Origin: Parabacteroides sp. AM08-6
GTDB lineage: Bacteria > Bacteroidota > Bacteroidia > Bacteroidales > Tannerellaceae
Reading direction: 5' to 3'
DNA length: 64,000 bases
Assembly (NCBI RefSeq): GCF_003473295.1
Contig: NZ_QRMP01000015.1
Coordinates: 16,760 to 80,759 of the forward strand
The notes under the pieces are model-generated. The model saw nothing but the letters and a program-made list of their open reading frames with translations. It ran no database searches and was not told the origin of the DNA. Shown piece after piece: positions 1 to 9,500 of this stretch. Position 1 is the stretch's first letter, and each line of letters begins with the position of its first letter. Both the position numbers and the translations under genes were made by a program.

Positions 1-767
1 CTGGCAATTTCTGAAAGTTGCTGTTCGCTGCAATCCGGATTCTCGCTCATCAGTTCCAGTTTGTTCATGCAGATGGCCAATGGTGTCTGCAATTCGTGGG
101 ACGCATTTTCGACAAATTGTTTTTGTTTGTTATAGATTTCGGTATTTTGTTTTCCTACCTCGTCGATAGCTTGTGCCAGAATGCGAAATTCTTCAATCTC
201 CGTATTGTTGTTTAGTGGTTCGTAACTTTTTCCCAAGCGGAATTTTTTTAACCAATCAACCAACTTATACAATGGACGTAAACTTCTGCGGAAGACCAAT
301 TGGATAACCAGTAAAATACAAAAAACAAGAGAAAGGTATAAAATGGTAAGTCCGATGATAATAGCTTTCACCATGTCGTCTTTTTCAAGGGTGGAGGTCA
401 TGATTGTCAATTCATAGTACCTATTGTTACTAGCTTGGAAGTGAGTACGCAGACCACGTACAGGTAGAATCGGCATATCAGGTGCAGACTGGAAGGTTGA
501 GTCGAAAAAAACACTTTTGTCTGGATTGGTTTCCTTTTGAGATATTTCCCGGATGTAATATTGAGTCATAATATCAACATGATCCTTCAGTAATGTACTG
601 TCGGATTGTATGGTTTTAAATATAAGTGTTTTATAGTTAATCAAGCTCTCATTAGTTTCTTCGTCTATTTCGCTGATGATGGTAAAATAGAAAGCAAATG
701 CCCATATTGTCAGGATAGCCAACAAGGGAACAGAAAGGTTGCGAAGTGTATATTGACGTAATCTCAT
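1..767 (-). CDS. Sensor histidine kinase, partial (3' end outside window)
   Basis: Membrane sensor kinase of an OmpR-type two-component system; partner of the regulator immediately upstream. Reading leftward from an ATG at 767, the frame stays open to the window edge. It shows a first membrane segment (about residues 8-30), an extracytoplasmic domain of roughly 100 residues, a second membrane segment near residues 120-145, a HAMP-like linker, and a HisKA box with motif FVENASHELQTPLA; the phospho-acceptor is His224. The ATPase domain lies beyond base 1. The start codon overlaps the regulator's stop as ATGA, so the two are translationally coupled. Signal unknown. Confidence 0.9.
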   Translation of the reverse strand, partial: MRLRQYTLRNLSVPLLAILTIWAFAFYFTIISEIDEETNESLINYKTLIFKTIQSDSTLLKDHVDIMTQYYIREISQKETNPDKSVFFDSTFQSAPDMPILPVRGLRTHFQASNNRYYELTIMTSTLEKDDMVKAIIIGLTILYLSLVFCILLVIQLVFRRSLRPLYKLVDWLKKFRLGKSYEPLNNNTEIEEFRILAQAIDEVGKQNTEIYNKQKQFVENASHELQTPLAICMNKLELMSENPDCSEQQLSEIA

Positions 768-1447
768 ATCTCTTCGCTTATCATTTTGTATCCGAAACCG
801 TAGACTGCCTTAATCTCCGGTATAGCTCCGGCTGTCTTTAACTTTTTCCGAAGGTTTTTCACTTGGCTGTAAATGAAGTCAAAACTGTCCGCCTGATCGA
901 TATAATCCCCCCAGATAGATTCTGCCAAAGCGCTTTTGCTTATCAGGCGATTAGGATTAGTAATGAAATAGTACAGCAGGTCAAACTCTTTCCGGTTCAG
1001 CGCCAGTTCGATTCCCTTGATGTAGACGGTATGCTGGTCCGGATACATAATGAGGTTATCGACTATAATATTCATTTCCCCATCTTGTTGTTTACGGCGT
1101 AAAATACATTTAATACGGGCATTCAGTTCGGCAAGGTGAAAAGGCTTTGTCAGGTAATCGTCTGCTCCGAGGTCAAGACCTTGCACTTTATCTTCCAATG
1201 AATCTTTGGCGGAAACGATGATTACGCTATCTTTCCTTTTTCTGTCTTTTAATGCCTGAAGCAAAGAGAGACCGTTTCCTCCCGGCAACATGATATCCAG
1301 AATGATACAATCATAATCGTAACTACCTATTTTGTCCATTGCTTCTTGGTAACTGGCAGCACTTTCTACTACGTAACGTTCTTTTTCAAGCGAACAAACC
1401 ATTATGTCGAGTAGGGAAATTTCGTCTTCAACGACCAGTATTTTCAT
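764..1447 (-). CDS. OmpR-family response regulator
   Basis: DNA-binding response regulator, 227 aa. The start is placed at MKILVVEDE (1447), where the receiver domain of this family begins; an in-frame ATG at 1489 would add 14 atypical residues. The receiver domain (about 1-115) has the acidic pair in VVEDE, the phospho-acceptor Asp in CIILDIMLPGG and the conserved Lys in YLTKPF. The C-terminal winged helix (about 130-225) has the OmpR-type LNRKEFDLL and YGFGYKM segments. It is first in a two-gene minus-strand operon with the kinase and divergent from the ECF sigma gene. Target genes cannot be read from the window. Confidence 0.93.
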   Translation of the reverse strand: MKILVVEDEISLLDIMVCSLEKERYVVESAASYQEAMDKIGSYDYDCIILDIMLPGGNGLSLLQALKDRKRKDSVIIVSAKDSLEDKVQGLDLGADDYLTKPFHLAELNARIKCILRRKQQDGEMNIIVDNLIMYPDQHTVYIKGIELALNRKEFDLLYYFITNPNRLISKSALAESIWGDYIDQADSFDFIYSQVKNLRKKLKTAGAIPEIKAVYGFGYKMISEEI

Positions 1448-1533
1448 ATATTTGTGTTTTTGCAAACAAATGTATTGAATTTTTCTCATTATTCATGTTA
1501 TGTTTTCTTTCCTTTGTCGTCATATAAGTAGAA

Positions 1534-2043
1534 ATGGAACTCGAAACATTTAAAATAACCGTCTTGCCTCTTCGGGAAAAACTATTTAATATCTCCCGAA
1601 AACTGACCGAAGACAAAGCTGATGCCGAAGATATCGTGCAGGAAGCTTTTCTGAAGTTGTGGTCTATCCGCGAAAAGCTGGACGGCTATCAGAGTGTCGA
1701 AGCGCTAGCCATACAGGTGACGAAAAACCTGACGATTGACAAGTTGAGAGTTCGCCGACCCGAAGGACCTGACATCGAGACATTGGCACTCGATTCCGGA
1801 AACCGCAGCCCGGCCGAAGAGCTGGAACAACAAGATGCCGTAACCCGTATCCGGCAACTGATAGAGAAACTGCCTTCGCTTCAACAGACTATTATCAGGA
1901 TGAAAGATGTGGAAGGCTACGAACTGACAGAAATAGCGGAAATAACCGGTACACAAGTGGAAGCTGTCCGGGTAAATCTATCGAGAGCCAGAAAGAAAAT
2001 ACGGGAACAATTTTTACAATTAAATAAACAGATGCAACGATGA
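1534..2043 (+). CDS. ECF RNA polymerase sigma factor
   Basis: Sigma-70 family extracytoplasmic-function factor, 169 aa. Region 2 (about residues 10-75) contains the core-binding stretch DAEDIVQEAFLKLW. Region 4 (about 110-165) carries the helix-turn-helix ELTEIAEITGTQVEAVRVNL followed by basic residues. It is the first gene of a run that continues with a putative anti-sigma protein (ATGA overlap at 2040-2043), a small secreted protein and an outer-membrane barrel protein. That layout suggests envelope-stress-type control of its own operon. It does not sit beside a SusC/FecR pair, so it is not an obvious polysaccharide-utilisation sigma factor. Confidence 0.92.
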   Translation: MELETFKITVLPLREKLFNISRKLTEDKADAEDIVQEAFLKLWSIREKLDGYQSVEALAIQVTKNLTIDKLRVRRPEGPDIETLALDSGNRSPAEELEQQDAVTRIRQLIEKLPSLQQTIIRMKDVEGYELTEIAEITGTQVEAVRVNLSRARKKIREQFLQLNKQMQR

Positions 2044-2591
2044 ATATAGACGAATTACTGGAACGATATTTCGAAGGCGAAACTTCGGCTGAGGAAGAAC
2101 AGCAGCTCCGCACTTTTTTCAATTCGGGGAAAGTGCCCGGACATCTGGCTGCTTATATCCCTTTGTTCGCCTATTTCGATACGGAAATTACCCGCAAAAA
2201 ATCTCATCCGGAATCACAGGATGAAATCTTTGCCACTTTGCTTGCCCCTCGGGAAAACCGGCTTTCACCGGCTAAACGCAAAGGATGGTCTGCCCGGCGC
2301 TCCACTTTGTACATCCTGTCCGGAGTAGCCGCGTGCGTACTGGCTTTATTAGGTATCAGCCGCCTGATTATTCCGACAGAGCCGTGCTTCTGTTCCGATA
2401 ATTATGTAGTGATAAACGGTCGCTGCTATACCGACATCCATAAAGTCCGTTCACTGGCAATGGAAGCTTTGCAGGAGGTAGCCACTCCGGCAAACAACTA
2501 TTTCCCGGAAGCGGACAAGGATGAAGCCGACCGTGTAATTATAGATAATCAATTAAAGGAACTCGGTTCCATTTTCAGTGATGACGAATAA
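2040..2591 (+). CDS. Putative anti-sigma factor, single-pass membrane protein
   Basis: 183 aa. The cytoplasmic N-terminal part begins MNIDELLERYFEGETSAEEE, a pattern common in Bacteroidota proteins encoded just after ECF sigma factors. A single membrane segment follows at about residues 88-111. The short C-terminal part has Cys-rich motif CFCSD and later an acidic tail. No zinc-binding HxxxCxxC motif and no FecR domain are visible. The function is inferred from position: the start overlaps the sigma gene stop by four bases, so the products are likely made in fixed ratio. Alternative: a membrane protein of unrelated role. Confidence 0.65.
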   Translation: MNIDELLERYFEGETSAEEEQQLRTFFNSGKVPGHLAAYIPLFAYFDTEITRKKSHPESQDEIFATLLAPRENRLSPAKRKGWSARRSTLYILSGVAACVLALLGISRLIIPTEPCFCSDNYVVINGRCYTDIHKVRSLAMEALQEVATPANNYFPEADKDEADRVIIDNQLKELGSIFSDDE

Positions 2592-2603
2592 AAACTTGTA
2601 GAG

Positions 2604-3071
2604 ATGAAACAGTTTAAACATACACTAGTAATACTGCTGGCCGCCCTTCTGATTTTGCCCGCAGGCGCCGGAGCAGTCGAGGCACAAAAAGATTTGAAGA
2701 TACAGGATGTCTTCATCCGTTACGGGAAAAAGAAGAATGTAACGATGGTCGAACTTTCCAATGAAATGCTGGAGACGTATGGTATGACACGTTATAAAAG
2801 CATCACCATCAAAAATGATCCGGAGGCATTGCGTTTTATCCGGCAATGCCTGGAAGCCGACCAAAAAGGAGCAAAGAAGATTAAGGAGGTAACGGACGAC
2901 GGAGGCGTCGTTTCAGCTTATTATCAACTTCCCGGCAAGGAAAAAGACTTGAACCGCTTTATTCTTTTCAAAGTCAATTCCAAGGGAGTCATCACTCTGG
3001 TCTATATAGAAGGTGATTTGGATAGTGATGATTTGATTACAATCCTGTTTACCAACAAAAAAGATTTATAA
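2604..3071 (+). CDS. Secreted DUF4252/DUF6108-like protein
   Basis: 155 aa with a signal peptide (hydrophobic residues about 7-25, Ala-rich cleavage region). The mature part resembles the small secreted DUF4252/DUF6108-type proteins of Bacteroidales: an amphipathic stretch with VELSNEMLETYGM, then a beta-rich C-terminus ending in LDSDDLITILF. No catalytic motif is recognised. It follows the putative anti-sigma gene by 12 bases and is probably co-transcribed with the ECF sigma factor. The family assignment is from pattern memory and should be confirmed by an HMM search. Confidence 0.7.
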   Translation: MKQFKHTLVILLAALLILPAGAGAVEAQKDLKIQDVFIRYGKKKNVTMVELSNEMLETYGMTRYKSITIKNDPEALRFIRQCLEADQKGAKKIKEVTDDGGVVSAYYQLPGKEKDLNRFILFKVNSKGVITLVYIEGDLDSDDLITILFTNKKDL

Positions 3072-3087
3072 ATACATTAAAAAGGAT

Positions 3088-4005
3088 ATGAAGATGAAAA
3101 AATTAGTACTAATCATGATTGCCTGTATCCCGACATTGGGATTACTGGCCGCAGAAGTAGAACCGATGCCTGCCGATACAATCGTAAAATTTAACAACAA
3201 AAGCATCGAAGTGAGTGAAAATGGAGACCGCATGAAGGTAAAAGTGTATGAGTACACAGATGAGGATGGTGCTGTCGAAAACGAATTGGTATTCGAAGGA
3301 CATTACCGCAACGGGCAAAGCTACGAACGCCGCAAACACTTCAAATCCCTGAGCATTACAATCCCTTCCTGGGATAATAAGTTCGACCCGCATTGGGCCG
3401 GCTTTGGTATGGGATTTGCCAACTTCTCCGGACAAAATGGAGTAAATGATGTAGACGGCGTCTCACTCCGCAGCAGCAGTTCATTGGAATACAACCTGAA
3501 TTTTATGGAATTTGCTTATCCCTTTTCCCAATACCGTTGGGCCGTTGTAACCGGAGTCGGCTTGCGTTGGAGCCGTTACCGGCTGGATATGGATGCCCAT
3601 TTTCAGGAAATAAACGGGATAACAGTACTGGTTCCGGCGCCTGAAGGTATTTCATACAAAACCAGCAAATTAAATATCACAAGCTTGACAGTTCCGGTTC
3701 TGTTGGAATGGCAATCTACCCGTCATCGTCGTAAAACACCCCGTTTATTCGTATCAGGAGGAGTTGAAGCAGTTGTTAAGACCATCTCTTCTTCCAAGAT
3801 TATCTATTACGACCTCGATGGTAGAAAACGGAAAGATAAAATGGACCGCGGCATGAATATCCGACCTGTCACAATGGACTTCCTGCTCCAGTTTGGCGTA
3901 GGTTGTATCGGCGTTTATGCAAAATATTCCCCTATGGGTTTGTTTGAAAAAGACAAAGGGCCTAAAGTCCACCCGGTTTCGTTAGGATTCCATTTGCATA
4001 TTTAA
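3088..4005 (+). CDS. Outer-membrane beta-barrel protein
   Basis: 305 aa, signal peptide at the N-terminus (LVLIMIACIPTLGLLAAE). Alternating hydrophobic strands rich in aromatic residues run from about residue 95 to the end, which is a short hydrophobic LGFHLHI strand, as expected of a barrel inserted in the outer membrane. It is last in the sigma-factor operon, 16 bases after the preceding gene. Translation may start at 3088 or at the second ATG at 3094, which lies better spaced from an AAAGGA sequence. Precise function unknown; PorT-like barrels are one possible relationship. Confidence 0.7.
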   Translation: MKMKKLVLIMIACIPTLGLLAAEVEPMPADTIVKFNNKSIEVSENGDRMKVKVYEYTDEDGAVENELVFEGHYRNGQSYERRKHFKSLSITIPSWDNKFDPHWAGFGMGFANFSGQNGVNDVDGVSLRSSSSLEYNLNFMEFAYPFSQYRWAVVTGVGLRWSRYRLDMDAHFQEINGITVLVPAPEGISYKTSKLNITSLTVPVLLEWQSTRHRRKTPRLFVSGGVEAVVKTISSSKIIYYDLDGRKRKDKMDRGMNIRPVTMDFLLQFGVGCIGVYAKYSPMGLFEKDKGPKVHPVSLGFHLHI

Positions 4006-4039
4006 CAAGCTTGCAAACAAAAAAAGCAAGCTTGCAAAC
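4006..4039. repeat. 13-bp direct repeat that also folds as an inverted repeat
   Basis: CAAGCTTGCAAAC occurs at 4006-4018 and again at 4027-4039, directly after the stop of the barrel gene. CAAGCTTGC (4006-4014) and GCAAGCTTG (4026-4034) are also inverted complements around an A-rich loop, so a hairpin is possible. No T-run follows it on the plus strand, so it is not a classical terminator. Confidence 0.7.
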
Positions 4040-4086
4040 CTTGAATAGAAGCCTATCTTTTTGTAAAAACAATACGAGCTATTTAC

Positions 4087-4174
4087 TGGCCGATAATTAT
4101 CAGCCAGTTGGCTGACGATTATGAGCCAGCTGGCCGACGGTTATCAGCCAATTGGCTGATAACCGTCAACATAT
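4087..4174. repeat. 22-bp tandem repeat array with internal dyads (about 3.7 copies)
   Basis: Four consecutive 22-bp units start at 4087, 4109, 4131 and 4153. Each of the first three opens with TGGCYGA and closes with TNAGCCA, which are inverted complements of each other, so every junction is palindromic. The last two units merge into a perfect 32-bp palindrome at 4136-4167 with no loop (centre AATT). The array lies between two convergent genes (stop at 4005, stop at 4253). Role unknown: REP-like extragenic palindrome, regulator array or strong cruciform. Confidence 0.85.
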
Positions 4175-4252
4175 AATTAGCAAGGCAGATAATTTGAAAA
4201 AGCTCGGTAGTAAATCAGGCCGACCACGTAACAAAAATAAAATCGACTTACC

Positions 4253-5164
4253 TCATTTTCCCTGTACGCTCATCCGGTACCGTATCGGGGACATTCCTTT
4301 ATTCTTCTTAAAAAACTTTCCGAAAGAGGACTGGTCGGAAAAGTTCAGCATGTCCGAGACCTCGTTGACCGTAAAATCAGGATTGCGCAAACCGATTTCC
4401 GCTTCACGCATCAATGCCTCACTTATCCATTGGTTGACAGTCTTTCCGCTAAAACCTTTCATTATACGGGACAAGTATTCGGGAGTGATACATAACTCCT
4501 TAGCATAGAAAGAGACGGAATGCTCCCGACGGCAATGCTTGTCGAGCAGCTGGATAAACAAAAACAACAATACATCCTTATTGGGGGGATTCGGACTGAT
4601 ATGTCCCCGGTTTGCCTGATAAACAATATTATTCATTTCCAACAAAAAGCCCCGGAGCTCATTCAAAACAATATCACGTTGCCAAGCATGGTCGCTCCGT
4701 TCCATATTGCGTTCGATACGATACAGGCAATGTTCCAGCAAATCAGCCTCTTCTTTCGTCAATTTCTGTATCGGTCGACTGTGCCGGCTAGCAATATAAG
4801 CGGCAGGCATACGGCGACTGTTCAATAAGATTTCGGCAAACAAATTGCGCTCGATAATCAAATGATATCCTCTGAAGTCCGAAGAAAGACGTATATCTTT
4901 TATGGCATGCATATCCATGATATCCAACAAGACATTATCCGCCAAAGAGTATGTCGAATCGTCTATGGTAATGTCGATTTTCCCTTGCACGACCAGGAAA
5001 ACGGACAAGGCATCCAGCTGGATTGACATACCGGACTTAAACTCCGGCTTTTTATCCGTAGAATTGTCCATCTTGACTATAATCAATTTATCCTGGAATG
5101 AGCGGGCATTCAAATTATAACTGAGAAGCTCTCCTATGCTGAGAAGCAATACCGATTGTTTCAT
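4253..5164 (-). CDS. AraC-family transcriptional regulator
   Basis: 303 aa. The N-terminal half (about 30-130) looks like a cupin-type ligand or dimerisation domain. The C-terminal 100 residues form the double helix-turn-helix of the AraC family, with FYAKELCITPEYLSRIMKGF in the first unit and the signature region VSDMLNFSDQSSFGKFFKKN-KGMSPIRYR in the second. It is transcribed away from the RND efflux operon that starts 252 bases to the right, so it probably regulates that operon from the shared intergenic region. The inducer is unknown. Confidence 0.92.
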   Translation of the reverse strand: MKQSVLLLSIGELLSYNLNARSFQDKLIIVKMDNSTDKKPEFKSGMSIQLDALSVFLVVQGKIDITIDDSTYSLADNVLLDIMDMHAIKDIRLSSDFRGYHLIIERNLFAEILLNSRRMPAAYIASRHSRPIQKLTKEEADLLEHCLYRIERNMERSDHAWQRDIVLNELRGFLLEMNNIVYQANRGHISPNPPNKDVLLFLFIQLLDKHCRREHSVSFYAKELCITPEYLSRIMKGFSGKTVNQWISEALMREAEIGLRNPDFTVNEVSDMLNFSDQSSFGKFFKKNKGMSPIRYRMSVQGK

Positions 5165-5416
5165 TTATTTCTTTTTTACAAAGAACAAAGATAAACTTTT
5201 CCGGAAAATAAAAAGAGCAGGTCAAATTTGGAACAACAATACTCAATTTGTAACCACATCCCATTAGAGTTATTGTCCGACCTTTGCGGCGGTTATTAGT
5301 TAAGGCAGTAAAAATCAAGGTGTAGCAGATGACACTCACAGGAGTATCCACCCTTCGATGTTTAAATTTTGGAACAATCCAACTGCCGGGATTATAAATA
5401 AAATAATAGCGAAAAG

Positions 5417-6532
5417 ATGAAAAAAGATTTAATTGCCAGATGCCTGAGTGGCATCGGGGTAGGGATTTTTTGCCTTGTTGCCAACTCATGTAAAGAACAA
5501 CCGGCTACGATGGCGGACAATACCTACAAAGTTCTGAAAGTTTCCACTTCCGACAAAACAATCAGCAGTTCCTATTCCGCGACCATACGAGGCCGGCAGG
5601 ACATCGACATTTATCCGCAAGTATCAGGTTTTATCACCAAACTATGCGTAGAAGAAGGACAAGCTGTCAGGAAAGGACAACTCCTGTTTATCATAGACCA
5701 AGTTCCCTACCAAGCCGCCTTACAGACGGCAACAGCCAATGTTGAAGCCGCCCAAGCTGCTTTAAGTACGGCAAAACTTACATACGACAGCAAAAAAGAG
5801 TTGCATGCCCAAAATGTAGTTTCAGCTTTCGACCTGCAAACAGCCGAAAATGCCTGGCTAAGTGCCAAGGCGCAGTTAGCCCAGATGAAGGCATTGGAGC
5901 TGAATGCACGCAATAACCTTTCATACACGGAGGTAAAAAGTCCATCCAACGGTGTGGTAGGAACACTCCCCTACCGCGTCGGAGCCTTGGTCAGCGCCAG
6001 TCTTCCCAAGCCGCTGACCACCGTCTCCGACAATTCGGATATGTACGTTTACTTTTCCATGACGGAAAACCAACTATTGGCTCTGACACGTCAATATGGT
6101 TCCAAAGAAAAAGCGTTGGCTACGATGCCTGAAGTAGAATTGCAACTGAACGACAAATCACTTTATCAGGAAAAAGGCAAGATTGAAACAATCAGCGGAG
6201 TGATTGACCGCAGTACCGGAACCGTAAGTTTGCGGGCAGTATTCCCCAATAAAGATGGAATACTTTACAGCGGAAACTCCGGCAATATTATTCTGTCGAT
6301 GGAAAAGAGCGACTGTATCGTCATTCCACAGTCTGCGACGTTCGAGGTGCAGGATAAAGTATATATATATAAGGTAATAGACAATAAGGCACAATCTTTC
6401 CCTGTAACGGTTGCCCGTGTAAACGGCGGACAGGAATATGTTGTCAGCGAAGGACTGAATGCAGGCGACGTAATTGTTGCCGAAGGTGTTGGCCTGCTGC
6501 GGGAAGGAACTCCGATTCAAGAAAAACAATAA
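5417..6532 (+). CDS. RND efflux periplasmic adaptor (AcrA/MexA-like lipoprotein)
   Basis: Membrane-fusion subunit, 371 aa, linking the inner-membrane RND pump to an outer-membrane channel. The signal peptide ends in a lipobox with Cys25 (VANSC). A lipoyl-like segment (QVSGFITKLCVEEGQAVRKG), an alpha-helical hairpin rich in Ala (about 90-150), the second lipoyl half (EVKSPSNGVVG) and a C-terminal beta-barrel/MP domain are all present in the usual order. It is the first gene of the adaptor-pump-channel operon; the pump starts 12 bases after its stop. Tetracycline-, bile- or dye-type substrates are typical of the family, but the actual substrate is not visible. Confidence 0.95.
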   Translation: MKKDLIARCLSGIGVGIFCLVANSCKEQPATMADNTYKVLKVSTSDKTISSSYSATIRGRQDIDIYPQVSGFITKLCVEEGQAVRKGQLLFIIDQVPYQAALQTATANVEAAQAALSTAKLTYDSKKELHAQNVVSAFDLQTAENAWLSAKAQLAQMKALELNARNNLSYTEVKSPSNGVVGTLPYRVGALVSASLPKPLTTVSDNSDMYVYFSMTENQLLALTRQYGSKEKALATMPEVELQLNDKSLYQEKGKIETISGVIDRSTGTVSLRAVFPNKDGILYSGNSGNIILSMEKSDCIVIPQSATFEVQDKVYIYKVIDNKAQSFPVTVARVNGGQEYVVSEGLNAGDVIVAEGVGLLREGTPIQEKQ

Positions 6533-6544
6533 CAAAAACGGATT

Positions 6545-9500
6545 ATGAAATTAAGAACCTTTATAGAACGTCCCGTACTATCAGCAGTTATTTCTATCGT
6601 GATAGTATTTATGGGGATTATCGGGCTTACCAGCCTGCCTGTCGAACAATATCCGGATATTGCTCCGCCTACCGTTATGGTAATGACCAATTACTTCGGT
6701 GCCAGCGCGGAAACTTTGCAGAAAAGTGTGATTGCCCCATTGGAGGAATCCATCAATGGCGTCGAAAACATGACTTATATGACCTCTACGGCAACTAACG
6801 CAGGAACTGTTTCCATCATGGTTTATTTTAAACAAGGTACAGACCCTGATATGGCTGCTGTAAATGTCCAGAATCGTGTATCCAAAGCGACGGGGCAGTT
6901 ACCCGCAGAAGTAAACCAGGTCGGTGTGACTACGATTAAACGCCAGACCAGTATGTTACAAATTTTCTCCATCTACAGTCCGGACAATTCGTATGGCGAG
7001 AGCTTCCTTTCCAACTATTTAAGCATCAACCTGAAGCCGGAAATACTCCGTATCTCAGGTGTAGGGGAATTGGTTGTAATGGGGGGAGACTATAGTATGC
7101 GTGTCTGGATGAAACCGGATGTGATGGCTCAATATAATCTTATACCTTCGGATGTAACAGCCGTTCTGTCCGAACAAAATATAGAATCGGCTACCGGTTC
7201 GTTCGGGGAGAACTCGACGGAAACATACCAGTATACCATGAAATATAAAGGGCGCCTGTTGAAACCGGAAGAATTCGGTGAAATTGTAATTCGCTCGACA
7301 GACAATGGCGAAGTATTGAAGTTGAAAGATATTGCCGAAATCGAATTAGGACAAGAGAATTACGCTTATATCGGAGAAACGAGCGGCCACCCCGGTGTCT
7401 CCTGTCTCGTTTTCCAAACGGCCGGTTCCAATGCCACGGAAGTAAACGAACAAATAGACGCTTTCTTGGAAGAGGCCAGAAAAGACTTGCCGAAAGGAGT
7501 GGAAATCGTACAGATGATGAGCTCGAACGATTTCTTGTATGCCTCTATTCACGAAGTAGTCAAGACATTGATTGAAGCAATTCTACTGGTTATCCTTGTC
7601 GTATACCTGTTCCTGCAAGACGTTCGTTCCACTTTGATTCCTTTGGTGGGTATTGTGGTGTCGTTGATAGGAACGTTTGCTTTTATGTCGATAGCCGGAT
7701 TCAGTATTAACCTGATTACTTTGTTTGCACTGGTATTGGTGATAGGTACGGTTGTGGACGATGCCATTGTGGTGGTAGAGGCGGTTCAGGCCCGGTTCGA
7801 TGTCGGGTATAAATCATCTTACATGGCAAGCATGGATGCAATGAACGGCATCAGTGCAGCCATTATTTCCTCTTCATTAGTTTTTATGGCCGTATTTATT
7901 CCGGTATCATTCATGAGTGGAACATCCGGTACGTTTTATACGCAATTCGGTTTAACAATGGCTGTAGCTGTCGGCATTTCGGCCATTAACGCATTGACAC
8001 TGAGCCCGGCACTCTGCGCACTGCTATTAAAGCCTTATATTAATGAAGACGGCACGCAGAAAGATAATTTTGCCGCTCGTTTCCGTAAAGCATTTAATAC
8101 GGCATTCGATGTCATCATAGGCAAATACAAAAAAGGCGTTCTCTTTTTCATCAAACGTAAATGGTTGACATGGTCACTGTTGGCAGGTTCAATCGTATTG
8201 TTGGTAATACTGATGAATACAACCAAAACCAGTCTGGTTCCGGATGAAGACCAAGGTGTGCTTTTCGTTAACGTGACTACGGCTGCCGGAAACTCACTGG
8301 CTACTACCGGTCAGATTATGACAAGGATAGAAGAACGCATCAAAGACCTCCCCCAACTAGAAGAATACTCTAAGGTTTCAGGCTACGGCTTGATTGCCGG
8401 TCAGGGAAACTCGTTCGGCATGTTCATCCTGAAACTAAAGCCGTGGAACGAACGAACGAAAAAAGAAGAACATGTACAAGCTGTCATCAATCAGGTATAT
8501 GGCCGGACAGCTGACATAAAAGACGCGACAATCTTTGCCATGGCGCCCGGTATGATTCCGGGATACGGAATGGGGAATGCCCTGGAAATGTATATGCAAG
8601 ATAAAAAAGGTGGCGACTTAACCGAATTCTTCAATACAACCCAGCAATACCTCGGAGTGTTGCGGGAACGTCCGGAAATAGCAACGGCCTATTCCACTTT
8701 TTCTATCAGTTATCCGCAATGGGAAGTGGAAGTGGATGCCTCCAAATGCAAACGTGCCGGTATCACTCCCGATGCCGTATTAAGTACGCTGTCAGGTTAT
8801 TACGGAGGACAATATGTTTCTAATTTCAACCGTTTCTCAAAAGTGTACAAAGTCATGATTCAGGCCTCTCCACTCTACCGTTTGGACAAATCATCTCTCG
8901 ATAACACGTTCGTACGCATGTCCAACGGAGAAATGGCTCCTATCAGCCAGTTTGTGACATTGACAAAAGTATATGGGGCAGAGTCGTTAAGCCGCTTCAA
9001 CATGTACAATTCCATCGCCGTAAACGCCATGCCGGCAGAAGGTTACAGTTCCGGAGATGCTATCAATGCCGTAAAGGAAACGGCCGCCACCATGTTACCT
9101 AAAGGATATGGTTACGATTTTGCCGGCATCACACGTGAAGAGAATCAGCAGAGTGATACGACTATTGTCATCTTCATTATCTGTATTCTGATGATATACT
9201 TGATATTAAGCGCACTTTACGAAAGTTTCCTTATCCCTTTTGCTGTTATTCTGAGCGTACCATTCGGATTGATGGGCAGTTTCTTGTTTGCTAAATTCAT
9301 GGGATTGGAAAACAATATTTACTTACAAACCGGATTGATTATGTTGATTGGTTTGCTGTCCAAAACAGCCATTTTATTAACAGAATATGCAGCGGACCGT
9401 CGTGCTGCAGGAATGAGCCTGACCTCTGCAGCGCTATCTGCCGCAAAAGTCCGCCTGCGTCCTATTTTGATGACGGCCCTGACGATGGTATTCGGTCTAT

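Noticed and set aside
4087..4174. CRISPR array
   Set aside because: The units are contiguous 22-mers with no spacers and no cas genes nearby.
4152..4508. Plus-strand open frame of 118 aa ending inside the AraC gene
   Set aside because: It begins in the palindromic repeat and its second half is the antisense of the AraC DNA-binding domain; no family resemblance that would outweigh this.
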